Assembly: GCA_003612395.1 (NCBI GenBank)
Contig: RAYQ01000003.1
Location: forward strand, 186,001 to 250,000
DNA length: 64,000 bases
Direction: 5' to 3'
DNA from: Parablautia intestinalis
Lineage (GTDB): Bacteria > Bacillota > Clostridia > Lachnospirales > Lachnospiraceae
In this document: positions 34,079-42,671 of the stretch, piece by piece
Layout: every line of letters starts with the position of its first letter
Position numbering within the stretch: the stretch's first letter is position 1
Notes under the pieces: model-generated
The model's input: only the letters and a program-made list of their open reading frames with translations
Told to the model about the DNA's origin: nothing
Database searches by the model: none
Program-made: the position numbers and the translations under genes

Positions 34079-34805
34079 CCGGTTTCCTGTCTGTTAATTC
34101 CATGGATTGATGCAGGTATCCCATATTTTCCTTTAAGAATGTGCCAAAATCATAGCCGCCCGCTCTGTACACATTGTGAAATGCACCCCATACAAACAGC
34201 AATGTTGCTTCCATAAGAATAATTCGTATCCATTTGTCCGGCAGATTATTTTTAAAATGGCTCAGCGTATAAGACTGAAACATGACATGGGGTATCTCGT
34301 CATGCAGCATCTGCGCGCAGATGCTTTTCAGGACGGCGGAATCCGTGTTTTTGGAGAGAGCATCATAGTAGGTCAGGGCAATCATTTCCGCCGTCACCAA
34401 AACCGTAACTTCACACCGGATGCCCCCAAGATGCCTCAGTTTTCGGAATACTCTGTCCAAAAACGGGCTTTCCTTAGCCTGTATATGATGAAAATCCATA
34501 TATGTTTTCAGATAGGTACTGTGCTGGTTTTCCTCTCTGACAAACCACCTCATAGCCCCTTTATATTCCGGAACTTTATGCCTGACTGCAAAGCATTCCA
34601 CTGTTTTCATCAGATATCCGCCGTCAGATCCTTCGCCCCTTTGAAATTCCCTTATAGAAGGAAAAATCCTCTTTTTCACTGTCTCAGAAAGATTTTCCTC
34701 CTGCGAAAAGTCAATTTTCAACTTTTGTTTATCGTTACGTGAAAAATAATCGTTCCACTCTTTGTACGAAAACCCATTCATTTTTGATTTTTTAAAATCA
34801 ACCAC
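34065..34805 (-). CDS. Ferritin-like putative diiron protein
   Basis: About 246 residues, mostly helical, with two E-x-x-H type iron motifs: MRWFVREENQHSTYL and MLHDEIPHVMF, plus further Glu in RCEVTVLVTAEMIALTYYD. This pattern is that of ferritin-like diiron proteins (rubrerythrin or AurF-like oxygenases). Function unknown. The frame opens with a GTG at 34841 lying inside a REP-like repeat; a GTG at 34805, nine bases after AGAAGG, seems a better start. It sits alone, convergent with the FGGY kinase. Confidence 0.55.
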   Translation of the reverse strand: MVDFKKSKMNGFSYKEWNDYFSRNDKQKLKIDFSQEENLSETVKKRIFPSIREFQRGEGSDGGYLMKTVECFAVRHKVPEYKGAMRWFVREENQHSTYLKTYMDFHHIQAKESPFLDRVFRKLRHLGGIRCEVTVLVTAEMIALTYYDALSKNTDSAVLKSICAQMLHDEIPHVMFQSYTLSHFKNNLPDKWIRIILMEATLLFVWGAFHNVYRAGGYDFGTFLKENMGYLHQSMELTDRKPVMPG

Positions 34806-34833
34806 AGCCTGATACCTTCTTTCACCCTCAAAC

Positions 34834-34856
34834 GCTGTCACGCTGTGCGAGCCAGC
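34834..34856 (+). repeat. REP-like palindrome copy c
   Basis: GCTG...CAGC palindrome with core CACGCTGTGCG, followed by TTATTTATTTC. It overlaps the first possible codon of the diiron-protein frame, which argues for a downstream start of that gene. Confidence 0.6.
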
Positions 34857-34887
34857 TTATTTATTTCAGAAGAGCTTCATCTCTTTT

Positions 34888-35889
34888 TCAAAGTTTTAAA
34901 ATACTGTCCCTCACCACTAAATCTATCCCTATGCGCATACAGACTGCCGGTATCGGCTCAGTACTTTTGATGCGCCGGACCAAAAGCTCCACGGCTTCCG
35001 CTCCCAGCCTGGGCTTGGGCACACGCACCGTGGCCAGCTTCGGAGCTGACACAAACGCCGCCGGTATATCATCAAAACCTACTATTGACACCGCGTCAGG
35101 AAGTATATATCCGTGCTCCTTTAAAGCCCTCATGCAGGAAAGCGCTATAATATCATTATCGGCTACAAGCGCTGTCGGTAGCCTCCCTGCTCTGTCCAGA
35201 TAGCGATTCATATCCCTGTAAGCAGTTTCTGAGGTAGAGCCTACATGAATGTGAATGTCCTCCTCCACAAGTCCTGACAGGGCAAGGGCACGACAGAAGC
35301 CTTCATAGCGTTCCTTGAAATTATTAATATGTACATTGGAATGGATATATCCCAGCCTGGTATGTCCGCACTCAATCAGATAACGTGTGGCCAGAAATGT
35401 CCCCTGCGTATTATTAATGGCAACGCAGTCCTTTACGGAACCGTCATAATTGCTGTCCAGAAGAACAAGCGGTTTTTCTATATGATTACACAACTCAATA
35501 TCTTTATCATCCATCTCCGTAGCCAAAAGAATAATCCCGATGCACTCCGGATCACAGAGCTCCTCTATTTTCTCTTCCAGATTTTGATCCCCGTAGATGT
35601 AGGACATCTGCATTTTATATCCTGCCTCAGTTATACCCGTATTGACCCCTTCAGTCACAGATGAGAAAAAAGGTGTATCACCAAAGACTTGTCCATGCTT
35701 CTTAAAAATTACAAAGCTGATATAATTTGATGCCGCTGCTTTCCGCGCTCTGAACTCCACTCCGTAAAGCTCAGCTGCCTGAAGAATCCGGCTCCTTGTT
35801 TTATCGCTTATTCCCTTTCTTCCATTGAATGCAATAGAAACTGCTGATGGTGAAACATCAAGAAGTGTGGCGAGTTCTTTTTTATTCAT
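34888..35889 (-). CDS. LacI family transcriptional regulator
   Basis: A 333-residue regulator. The HTH is KKELATLLDVSPSAVSIAFNGRKG; the sensor domain includes VFKKHGQ/DTPFFSSVTEG, VLLDSNYDG and IVGFDDIPAAFVSAP. It lies downstream of the glycoside-hydrolase/ABC operon across a strong terminator, with its own leader, and is paralogous to the LacI at 28009. AGGAG precedes the ATG. The likely target is the neighbouring carbohydrate operon or its own gene. Confidence 0.9.
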   Translation of the reverse strand: MNKKELATLLDVSPSAVSIAFNGRKGISDKTRSRILQAAELYGVEFRARKAAASNYISFVIFKKHGQVFGDTPFFSSVTEGVNTGITEAGYKMQMSYIYGDQNLEEKIEELCDPECIGIILLATEMDDKDIELCNHIEKPLVLLDSNYDGSVKDCVAINNTQGTFLATRYLIECGHTRLGYIHSNVHINNFKERYEGFCRALALSGLVEEDIHIHVGSTSETAYRDMNRYLDRAGRLPTALVADNDIIALSCMRALKEHGYILPDAVSIVGFDDIPAAFVSAPKLATVRVPKPRLGAEAVELLVRRIKSTEPIPAVCMRIGIDLVVRDSILKL

Positions 35890-35920
35890 AATGCCTTTCT
35901 CCTACCATACTCTTTCCCAA

Positions 35921-35952
35921 ATGCCGCCTTGCGGCACAAGCAATACATGAAC
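35921..35952 (-). repeat. Leader repeat pair, copy 1 (pairs with 37664-37695)
   Basis: A 32-base unit containing the hairpin TGCCG-CCTTG-CGGCA and the tail CAATACATGAAC. It matches 29 of 32 bases at 37664-37695 and lies 32-63 bases upstream of the LacI start. Confidence 0.6.
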
Positions 35953-35992
35953 TCTTATATGTGATCATATAGTATATAATAAAATAGCAGAA

Positions 35993-36036
35993 AAATCCAG
36001 TCCCCTTCCGAAAACGGACATTAGGAGACTGGATTT
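35993..36036 (-). terminator. Terminator of the ABC-transporter/glycoside-hydrolase operon
   Basis: AAATCCAGTC (35993-36002) pairs with GACTGGATTT (36027-36036) with further inner pairing (CCG/CGG). On the minus strand it is followed by TTTTTC and a T-rich tract. It ends transcripts leaving the hydrolase gene at 36085. A second small hairpin (CCGGC/GCCGG) lies at 36041-36060. Confidence 0.75.
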
Positions 36037-36084
36037 CACCCCGGCTTAGCCGAAGGCCGGACTATAATAAGATTTGAGGAAACT

Positions 36085-37626
36085 TTAAACAATATCGATG
36101 CGATGCGCACAAAGCGCTATATACTGTTTTCCCGGAAGCTCAATATGGGAAAATCCCTTAAAAATTCCGGCAGACTCAATTGTCATGTTCCATGTATCAA
36201 TGATATCAATCTGATAGCTGCCCTCGGGAAGAACCCATTGCCTGAAGGAAGGGCGGTTAAATCCCAGATACATCAATATAAGAGAAGGACTTCCCTGTCC
36301 GAAAGGCATTTCATCTTCAGGAACTGCACAGGATGCATCCCAGGCCATTTTCACAGGCTTTAAACCCCCCTTCGGCAATGTTTTTGCAAACTCTGCCAGA
36401 AATTTCAGCCGTTCATTTGAAGTCCCATGCAGCTTTCCGCCATGGGACCACCAAAGGATATCCTCCGGATCTATATAAGTCTCTCCATGTCCTACATATC
36501 CGCCATTACAGATGCCTTCCCAGAAACGGCGAATCATCTCCTCACCGGTTATATTTCCCCATCCCTGTTCAATATTTCCTTCATAAGCCACTTCATCCAT
36601 TACCACCGGTTTGCCGTATCTGATGCGGTACTCGCTTACCATTTCCGTGGTTTTATAAAGATCCGTACGCTGCATACTGCAGTGGGTGATCCACGGCCTT
36701 GTGTGATCGTATACTCTCATGCAATTATGAATTCCCCGAAGATGTCTGTAAGGATCCTTATCTATTAAGATCTGCGCATAATGCTCCCAGTCATCTACTG
36801 TTTTTTCCGTCAGAAGATCCCACTCATTTGCAAGAGACCACCACACATTGTGGTAAGCCGCAAAACGGGCGACCACATAATTCCAGTAGAGATCATCCTG
36901 CTGCCTGGTCATTTTGGAAAAGCCCCAGCAGTCATAGGGGTGCATCACAATAAGGTCCGCCTCAATTCCCAGCTTTCCAAGCCCGCATATCGCCTCATCC
37001 AGCAGCTGGAAATGCTTCGGGTTCAGCCTGATATAATCAAAATGATTATCATAATCATAAGGCCAGTCACCTGTCACAAAATTTTCCTCTGTGATGTGAG
37101 AACGGTCAATGGGAGTTCCCTCATAGGGAAAGGTAACCGGATCAACCAGATTGTGAATATAATGCTTTGGAGTCAGACAAAAACGGATTTTATTAAAAGC
37201 GCTGTCCTTTAACTGTAGAAGGGTCTGTCTGCGCAGTTCTTCTTTCTGGAACACCCAGGCATAGCAGGTCGTTCCAATGGAAAAATAAGGCGTCCCGTCC
37301 TCATAGGCAAAGTGATAATTGTTCATCACCCGCATGGGCCCGTGATTTCCTTCCTCCGGCTGTGTAACCATGAAATTAACTTCTGCCTGCGCTCCGAAAT
37401 CAGAGGTGATAACTGCCGTATATTCTCCCTCAAAGGATGGCATAAAGCGAACCCTGTAAACACCCTCTCCGTCATAGAATCCGTCCACCTTTATCTTTTC
37501 ATTCCGGCCTTCAAAGCCAGCCTTTACCCAGTGCTCCATAAAGGGATTTCCCTCCGCAGGTCCCTTGATGGATAATTCATACACACCCCATTTGGGAACA
37601 CTTGCGGGATAATCAATTAAGTTCAT
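36085..37626 (-). CDS. DUF5060/DUF4038 (apiosidase-like) glycoside hydrolase
   Basis: A 513-residue intracellular glycosidase. The N-terminal beta domain (PKWGVYELSIKGPAEGNPF..., residues 10-85) is DUF5060; the central TIM barrel (GTPYFSIGTTCYAWVFQ to about 430) is DUF4038, the Apiosidase-like catalytic family that includes GH140 D-apiosidases; the C-terminal beta part resembles DUF5605. Candidate catalytic Glu residues are WSLANEWDLL and VVMDEVAYEG. No signal peptide, so it acts on imported glycosides. Last gene of the ABC operon. The activity is inferred; other glycosidic bonds are possible. Confidence 0.78.
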   Translation of the reverse strand: MNLIDYPASVPKWGVYELSIKGPAEGNPFMEHWVKAGFEGRNEKIKVDGFYDGEGVYRVRFMPSFEGEYTAVITSDFGAQAEVNFMVTQPEEGNHGPMRVMNNYHFAYEDGTPYFSIGTTCYAWVFQKEELRRQTLLQLKDSAFNKIRFCLTPKHYIHNLVDPVTFPYEGTPIDRSHITEENFVTGDWPYDYDNHFDYIRLNPKHFQLLDEAICGLGKLGIEADLIVMHPYDCWGFSKMTRQQDDLYWNYVVARFAAYHNVWWSLANEWDLLTEKTVDDWEHYAQILIDKDPYRHLRGIHNCMRVYDHTRPWITHCSMQRTDLYKTTEMVSEYRIRYGKPVVMDEVAYEGNIEQGWGNITGEEMIRRFWEGICNGGYVGHGETYIDPEDILWWSHGGKLHGTSNERLKFLAEFAKTLPKGGLKPVKMAWDASCAVPEDEMPFGQGSPSLILMYLGFNRPSFRQWVLPEGSYQIDIIDTWNMTIESAGIFKGFSHIELPGKQYIALCAHRIDIV

Positions 37627-37663
37627 ACTGATACCTCCATTATTTTACTTCATACTTCCTGAC

Positions 37664-37695
37664 ATGCCGTCCTGCGGCACAAACAATACATGAAC
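37664..37695 (-). repeat. Leader repeat pair, copy 2
   Basis: Second copy (29 of 32 bases) of the hairpin-bearing unit at 35921-35952, placed between the alpha/beta hydrolase and glycoside hydrolase genes, 38-69 bases upstream of the latter's start. Confidence 0.6.
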
Positions 37696-37718
37696 CAAAG
37701 CAAATCTTCATCTCTTTT

Positions 37719-39161
37719 TTACTTTAGCCCTGCCGCCGCGGCCCGCTTAACTGCTGTCTCAACCGCATCCTCCACATCCTCCGGGATGAGCTGCCCGTCA
37801 GCGGCAAGCCTTTCGGCATCCGCCCTTGCAAACTCTCTGTAATGTTTTAAATCCGTGTACAGCTCTTGCAGGAATTCCGGTGAAAAATTTTCCTCGCGCC
37901 CTGCAAGGGCATTTATTGTCATCTCCCCTGTAGCCGGATCTGTTCTCTCTGACCAATTATAATAGGTACAGACAGGATAATCAATCATAGGTGTGCGCAG
38001 GCCTCCGATGCTGTTCCCAAAAGCGTCCTTCAAGATTCTCCCTTTGGCGTCCTGGCGCATCCGCTCATATTTTTTAGGCGGCATTCCTTTCTCGCACCAC
38101 AGATATAAATTGCGTAAAGCTACATGAAATGCGAAATATTTATGATAGTCATTCATGCAAAAGCTGTTTCCGGGAGGGCCTCCGCCCACTCCCCCCATGG
38201 CTTTCAGAATATCTTCGTCAAAGGAATTGTAGGCCATACAGGTATCCACTGCATCATGACATCCCCCTGCAATATCCATGTATCTGTACCGGAATGCCGG
38301 ATCGTCACTGTCGATACGGCGGGCGCTGTATCCTTCAAATCCATATTCGTCCCCGGCTTCGCTCTCCGTATTTAACTCAATCACAGGCGCCGGAGACATA
38401 TTCAGCCTTTTCTGATAAGAATCAACCGGCTTTGTGCTCTCGTACCGGTTGAGCGGGGTTGACAGGGAACGCACACCACCGGTAGATAAATAGCCGTCAT
38501 AGGCATGGTTATCAGGTTTTTCAAAGCTTGTAACAAATCGGGTAATATAGCTGCAGGACTGGGACCATCCTGTCAGATACACATATTTTACCCCCCATTC
38601 TTTCAGAGGATTGCTTTCCTCATTGCTTTTCAAAAATGCCGGAATATCCGTAAGAATATCCCAGATAAACCCTGTCTCCTGATCCTGGGGACCGGTAGTA
38701 AGAGGCGGTACGTCATTTTGTGGCACCGGTTCATCGGAAGGATTAGGCCAGGTCAGCTCGCCATACCTTTCTTCATCGAAGCGCTTTAGAGCCGCAAACA
38801 CGTTTGGCTTACTGGTAATCCCCACAAAGATATCTCCCTGCCTCATCAGATATCTGTAGGATTCCGCCCATACACGGTCAATATCAAAATTAGCGGTGGA
38901 ATTGACAATCTCCACTACAACCCTGCCGCTAAATCTTTCCCTGTTCTTTGGAAGACGCATGGTCATTCTGTCCGTATACTGACAGTCTGCATATTTGACA
39001 ACGGGCCCTCCATCCTCACCTGTCTCATAGATATTGGCATTTCCCGTAAATATAAACTCTCTTTCCCGGTACTGATAATCATCCATTTTGCAACGCTTTA
39101 CGGCACTGGTAAAAAAATGGGAATTTTCCGTGTTAAAAAGTTCCTTTATCTTCAAAATCAT
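37719..39161 (-). CDS. Alpha/beta hydrolase domain protein (putative esterase)
   Basis: A 480-residue cytosolic protein. The nucleophile elbow is TGWSQSCSY (Gly-x-Ser-x-Ser), a late His is in GGCHDAVD, and the overall layout (FSGRVVVEIVNSTANFDIDRVW; YLSTGGVRSL) matches the Alpha/beta hydrolase domain family PF20091. These are thought to be esterases; the substrate is unknown. Within a sugar-uptake operon it may deacylate imported oligosaccharides. Good ribosome site (AAGGGG) before the ATG. Confidence 0.72.
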   Translation of the reverse strand: MILKIKELFNTENSHFFTSAVKRCKMDDYQYREREFIFTGNANIYETGEDGGPVVKYADCQYTDRMTMRLPKNRERFSGRVVVEIVNSTANFDIDRVWAESYRYLMRQGDIFVGITSKPNVFAALKRFDEERYGELTWPNPSDEPVPQNDVPPLTTGPQDQETGFIWDILTDIPAFLKSNEESNPLKEWGVKYVYLTGWSQSCSYITRFVTSFEKPDNHAYDGYLSTGGVRSLSTPLNRYESTKPVDSYQKRLNMSPAPVIELNTESEAGDEYGFEGYSARRIDSDDPAFRYRYMDIAGGCHDAVDTCMAYNSFDEDILKAMGGVGGGPPGNSFCMNDYHKYFAFHVALRNLYLWCEKGMPPKKYERMRQDAKGRILKDAFGNSIGGLRTPMIDYPVCTYYNWSERTDPATGEMTINALAGREENFSPEFLQELYTDLKHYREFARADAERLAADGQLIPEDVEDAVETAVKRAAAAGLK

Positions 39162-39261
39162 AGGATGACCCCTTTCCTTCTTTCTACTATAATCATACCA
39201 TTAACCTTATCCTCTGCCAAACAAAAATAACCTGTTTAAATGAATCGCCTCTTTTCGTCTT

Positions 39262-40245
39262 TTACCCTTCACTCTTTCTAAGCCGTGCTTGGGCCACCTC
39301 CCGGCGCACCTTGTCCGCCTTCCGGCTGTCCGTAATGATTGTGTAAGTCATAAGCACCAGCAGAAACGCACTTGTAACCGTGCTGTTAAGTTCACTGTCA
39401 AATCCAATGGAGACCAGTCCGATAGAGATAATGCTCATGGTCACGGCTCCAATATAAATTCCTATTGTCATATTCACATATTTGCTGATAAACATAGCGA
39501 TAAACACACACATCAGGGAAGAAAATGCCGATCCGATACTGTTTAACCCATTCTGCGCCGTAACACCTGCTCCCCTTGAAAGAGTAAATACAGCTGCGAT
39601 ACCGGCAAAAATTGAACCGATAAGGCTCGCCTGAAGATTAACCATATGTTCATTGATTCCGGCTGCCTTTGCCAGATTCGAATTACCCCCTACTGCCCTC
39701 GCATGAGCGCCAAACCGGCTTTTTGTCACCAAAAACCACATAATGAACCCAGTCACAATCAGGATAATAAAATTGTATGGCATTCCTGCCAGAATTGTGG
39801 CATCCCTTCCGATCACCGTGCTCCGGTTTGTTGAGAGCACCTCCCCCAAAGATGCCAATATGTACGTTAAGCCTAGTCCCAGTACCATGGATTTCACCGC
39901 AATCAGCTCCTTGACAAAAGCCTTTAAAAGACCAATCACCAGAGCGGACACCATGGTAAGCAGTACCATTGCCGGGAAACCACCCATATTATAAAAGATA
40001 GTCGCCATAATCTCATACAGAATCATCTCGGCAGCGATAGAAAAATCCAACGCGTCAACAGTCATGGAAAAGCTCATTCCCCAGCCCAGAATACAGGTGG
40101 TGATAGACTGTACAAGAACCGTATAAATGGTCCCTGCTCCCGTTCCCAAAAAAATCTCAGGTCGTAGTACAGAGAAAAAAGCATACACAATAATCGGTAA
40201 GGTCAGACCAAACAATGATCTTTTTACATTATCTAAAATTTTCAT
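39262..40245 (-). CDS. Sugar ABC transporter permease (RbsC-like) 1
   Basis: A 327-residue membrane permease of the BPD_transp_2 type (ribose/xylose/galactose importers), with 8-10 hydrophobic segments and the family block GLGLTYILASLGEVLS and AVGGNSNLAKAAGI (EAA-like coupling loop). The ATG at 40245 with GGGAGA ahead is chosen over the longer frame to 40317. It partners the other permease at 41629 and the ATPase at 42672, so the inner-membrane channel is probably a heterodimer. Confidence 0.9.
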   Translation of the reverse strand: MKILDNVKRSLFGLTLPIIVYAFFSVLRPEIFLGTGAGTIYTVLVQSITTCILGWGMSFSMTVDALDFSIAAEMILYEIMATIFYNMGGFPAMVLLTMVSALVIGLLKAFVKELIAVKSMVLGLGLTYILASLGEVLSTNRSTVIGRDATILAGMPYNFIILIVTGFIMWFLVTKSRFGAHARAVGGNSNLAKAAGINEHMVNLQASLIGSIFAGIAAVFTLSRGAGVTAQNGLNSIGSAFSSLMCVFIAMFISKYVNMTIGIYIGAVTMSIISIGLVSIGFDSELNSTVTSAFLLVLMTYTIITDSRKADKVRREVAQARLRKSEG

Positions 40246-40340
40246 ATCAATCTTTCTCCCAATACCCGGGCAGGGAAACCCTGCCCGTAAACTGCTACAA
40301 TATCCCCATGCTCCCAACAGCCCGCAATCTTACTATCTGT

Positions 40341-41603
40341 TTATTCTGCGTGATGACGTGCCATAATATCACTATAGCTGTAATTGAGAACCAACTCGTT
40401 AAAGGCATCCACATCAAAATCAGGATTGACTATCTGAAGGCACTGACGAAGCTCATCCGTATTGTATACAATTTCATCCTCAATGGCTACCCACTGTTCA
40501 ATTTCCTCAGAGCTTGTAAGCTTGATATACTGCTGGTTGTAGGAACGTCCCTTGTCAGTAAGGGGTGTACCGTTCATGGCATTGGCAACCAGAATGGTCA
40601 GGTAAACAGGCCCTGTGATATGGGCGCCGGCATCGTATACCAGGACGCCTTCCTTCGCATAAGATTCCATATCATCCGGGAAGTCTATGCATGCCACCTT
40701 AAAATCAGTCAGACCTTTGGAAGCGATAGCCTGGGCAACACCGGGCATAACAAACTGGGTATTACCTGCAATCACAATGCCTTCCATCTCCGGATAAGCT
40801 GTCAGGAAGTTCTCCACTGTGGTGGCGCCGCCCTCTGCCGTCATGGTAACGTTCTGATCTCTCTGCTCAACCAGAATTTCCATTCCGAAATCTTCGCAGG
40901 CCTTCTGAACGCCATCGTCCCGGCTGTTCTCCTGCATCTCATTGGAGGCTGCCAGGCCGATATACCCCAGCTTATCGCATCCATAGTCATGAAGGGTGCT
41001 CATGGCAGCATAGGCAGCATCATTCTCCTGTTGATAGAAGCATCCCAGGAATTTAGGACTGTCCTGACAGATTGCCAAAGTATCTTCTCCTAATGTTTCG
41101 CAGTCAACTCCCCAGTAAAATCCATAATAAACACCTGCATCCTCACACTTCTTCACCGCTGCCGGCGTACCTGCAAACATAAAACTTACCCAGGGCAGTG
41201 CTATGCCGTCAACGCCCTGGCTGATCAGGGTATCCAGGGCATCCAGATAATCATCCGGCGTATTTCCTGCAGGCTGTGCTGCAACGGGTGTTGCCCCAAG
41301 GCTTTCAATAGCCGCCACAAGGTTGTTGCGCAGAGGAACACTGGTTCCATCCTGGGATCCGGTATCGAAATAGCCCATCTTAAAGGATTTCAGCGTAGCA
41401 TCAGCCCCATCTTCTGCTGCCGAGCTCTCCTGTCCGTTATCCTCACCACTCTGAGTATCCTCCGCCGCATCTTCCTGCGCGACTTTTTCCTCATCACTCT
41501 CCGTGCTGTTTCCGGCGCTGCCTGTCCCGGTGTCTGTCCCGCCACAGGCCGTCAGCGACAAAATCATAGTTACTGTCAACAAAATCGCTAGTACTTTCTT
41601 CAT
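40341..41603 (-). CDS. Sugar ABC transporter substrate-binding lipoprotein
   Basis: A 420-residue periplasmic-binding-fold lipoprotein. The signal peptide ends in the lipobox LTAC (Cys20), followed by an acidic linker rich in Glu/Asp/Ser/Gly (residues 21-70). The two-lobed type I domain (Peripla_BP_4 type, as in RbsB/XylF) follows. It captures a sugar outside the membrane for the two permeases and ATPase encoded around it. Ligand identity cannot be read directly. Confidence 0.9.
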   Translation of the reverse strand: MKKVLAILLTVTMILSLTACGGTDTGTGSAGNSTESDEEKVAQEDAAEDTQSGEDNGQESSAAEDGADATLKSFKMGYFDTGSQDGTSVPLRNNLVAAIESLGATPVAAQPAGNTPDDYLDALDTLISQGVDGIALPWVSFMFAGTPAAVKKCEDAGVYYGFYWGVDCETLGEDTLAICQDSPKFLGCFYQQENDAAYAAMSTLHDYGCDKLGYIGLAASNEMQENSRDDGVQKACEDFGMEILVEQRDQNVTMTAEGGATTVENFLTAYPEMEGIVIAGNTQFVMPGVAQAIASKGLTDFKVACIDFPDDMESYAKEGVLVYDAGAHITGPVYLTILVANAMNGTPLTDKGRSYNQQYIKLTSSEEIEQWVAIEDEIVYNTDELRQCLQIVNPDFDVDAFNELVLNYSYSDIMARHHAE

Positions 41604-41628
41604 TCTTTTTTCCTCCGCTTTTTATTCA

Positions 41629-42582
41629 TTAATCTACATCAAATTTGCTCAGCCTGTCCGTCAAAACCATCACTGCCAGAAACAATACGCCCTTCATCAG
41701 ATTCTGCACCCCCACGTCAATCATGGCGAGGTTCATCCCCTGGGTAAGGAGATTAAATATCAGTGCACCGAGAACCGCACAGTGAAACTTTACCTTCGGT
41801 CCCCCTGTGGTAGCGCCACCAAGCGCCATTGCCACCATCACGTTGAAGTGAAACATAGTGCCTGTGGCTTTGCTGGCGCCGCCGCTTTTACAGATGCTGA
41901 AAAATGCAATTATTCCAGCTGCAATGCCTGTTATGACAAAGGCAGCAAATTTGTACTTACCAAGATTGATTCCTGACTGCTCCGACACTGTACTGCTGGC
42001 TCCCAATGCCTTGCTGTACTTTCCATAGGTAGTCTTTTGGTAGAGGACCCATGCAGCAATCCCAAACAGAACGGCCAGCGCAATTTTCAGAGCAGCATTG
42101 TCAAAATCCAGAAAGGACACCGGCGTCCTTACCGATTGATAATTGGTCAGAGGTCCTAAAAATCCTGCAATCACATTGCCGATACACATAGTAAGGAAAA
42201 ACACAGGAATCGGAAATTTCGCATACATTGCTCCGCTTGCGCATCCCACCATGATACTCACTGCCAGTGCAGCCAGGATAGCAAGCGGTGTGCTGAATGA
42301 GGATATTGCCGCCGCTGCAATGGCGGACAGGGCAATATTAGATGAAAGTGCAAAGTCCTGTTCCCCCTGGGCAAAAATAAACAGAGAAGCTATACATCCA
42401 ATCAAATAAGGAAAAGATGCCTCCAGAACATTTTTGATATTGCGGGGCGCAAACAGCGCGCCTTTTGATAAAATCCCAAAAAGAATCAATATAAACGCCA
42501 AAATCAGAAAAGGATACCCCTTCAATATCAGTCTTTGCCAGTTTAATTCTTCCTTTTTCTTTAACTCAATTTTTTCGCTCAT
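41629..42582 (-). CDS. Sugar ABC transporter permease (RbsC-like) 2
   Basis: A 317-residue BPD_transp_2 permease with a charged N-terminal tail (SEKIELKKKEELNW) and about eight to nine membrane segments; the coupling loop is ALGASSTVSEQSGI, and the usual MALGGATTGG motif is present. The ATG at 42582 has AGGAGG eight bases upstream; the frame to 42666 runs through the leader hairpins. Second permease of the operon. Confidence 0.9.
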   Translation of the reverse strand: MSEKIELKKKEELNWQRLILKGYPFLILAFILILFGILSKGALFAPRNIKNVLEASFPYLIGCIASLFIFAQGEQDFALSSNIALSAIAAAAISSFSTPLAILAALAVSIMVGCASGAMYAKFPIPVFFLTMCIGNVIAGFLGPLTNYQSVRTPVSFLDFDNAALKIALAVLFGIAAWVLYQKTTYGKYSKALGASSTVSEQSGINLGKYKFAAFVITGIAAGIIAFFSICKSGGASKATGTMFHFNVMVAMALGGATTGGPKVKFHCAVLGALIFNLLTQGMNLAMIDVGVQNLMKGVLFLAVMVLTDRLSKFDVD

Positions 42583-42659
42583 CTTTATACCTCCTGCATA
42601 TCGCAAGCATAGCTCGCGATGCTGCGTTGAATAGAAAGTTTGGAAGTTTACTTCCAAAC
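42583..42659 (-). repeat. Multi-hairpin leader module, copy 2
   Basis: On the minus strand: GTTTGGAAGT palindrome (42638-42659), then GCAGCATCGCGAGC/GCTTGCGAT hairpin (42600-42620), then ATGCAGGAGGTATAAAG and the permease start. Same order and near-identical sequence as 21098-21200, without its third hairpin. Confidence 0.65.
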
Positions 42660-42671
42660 CTTTCACCTTCC

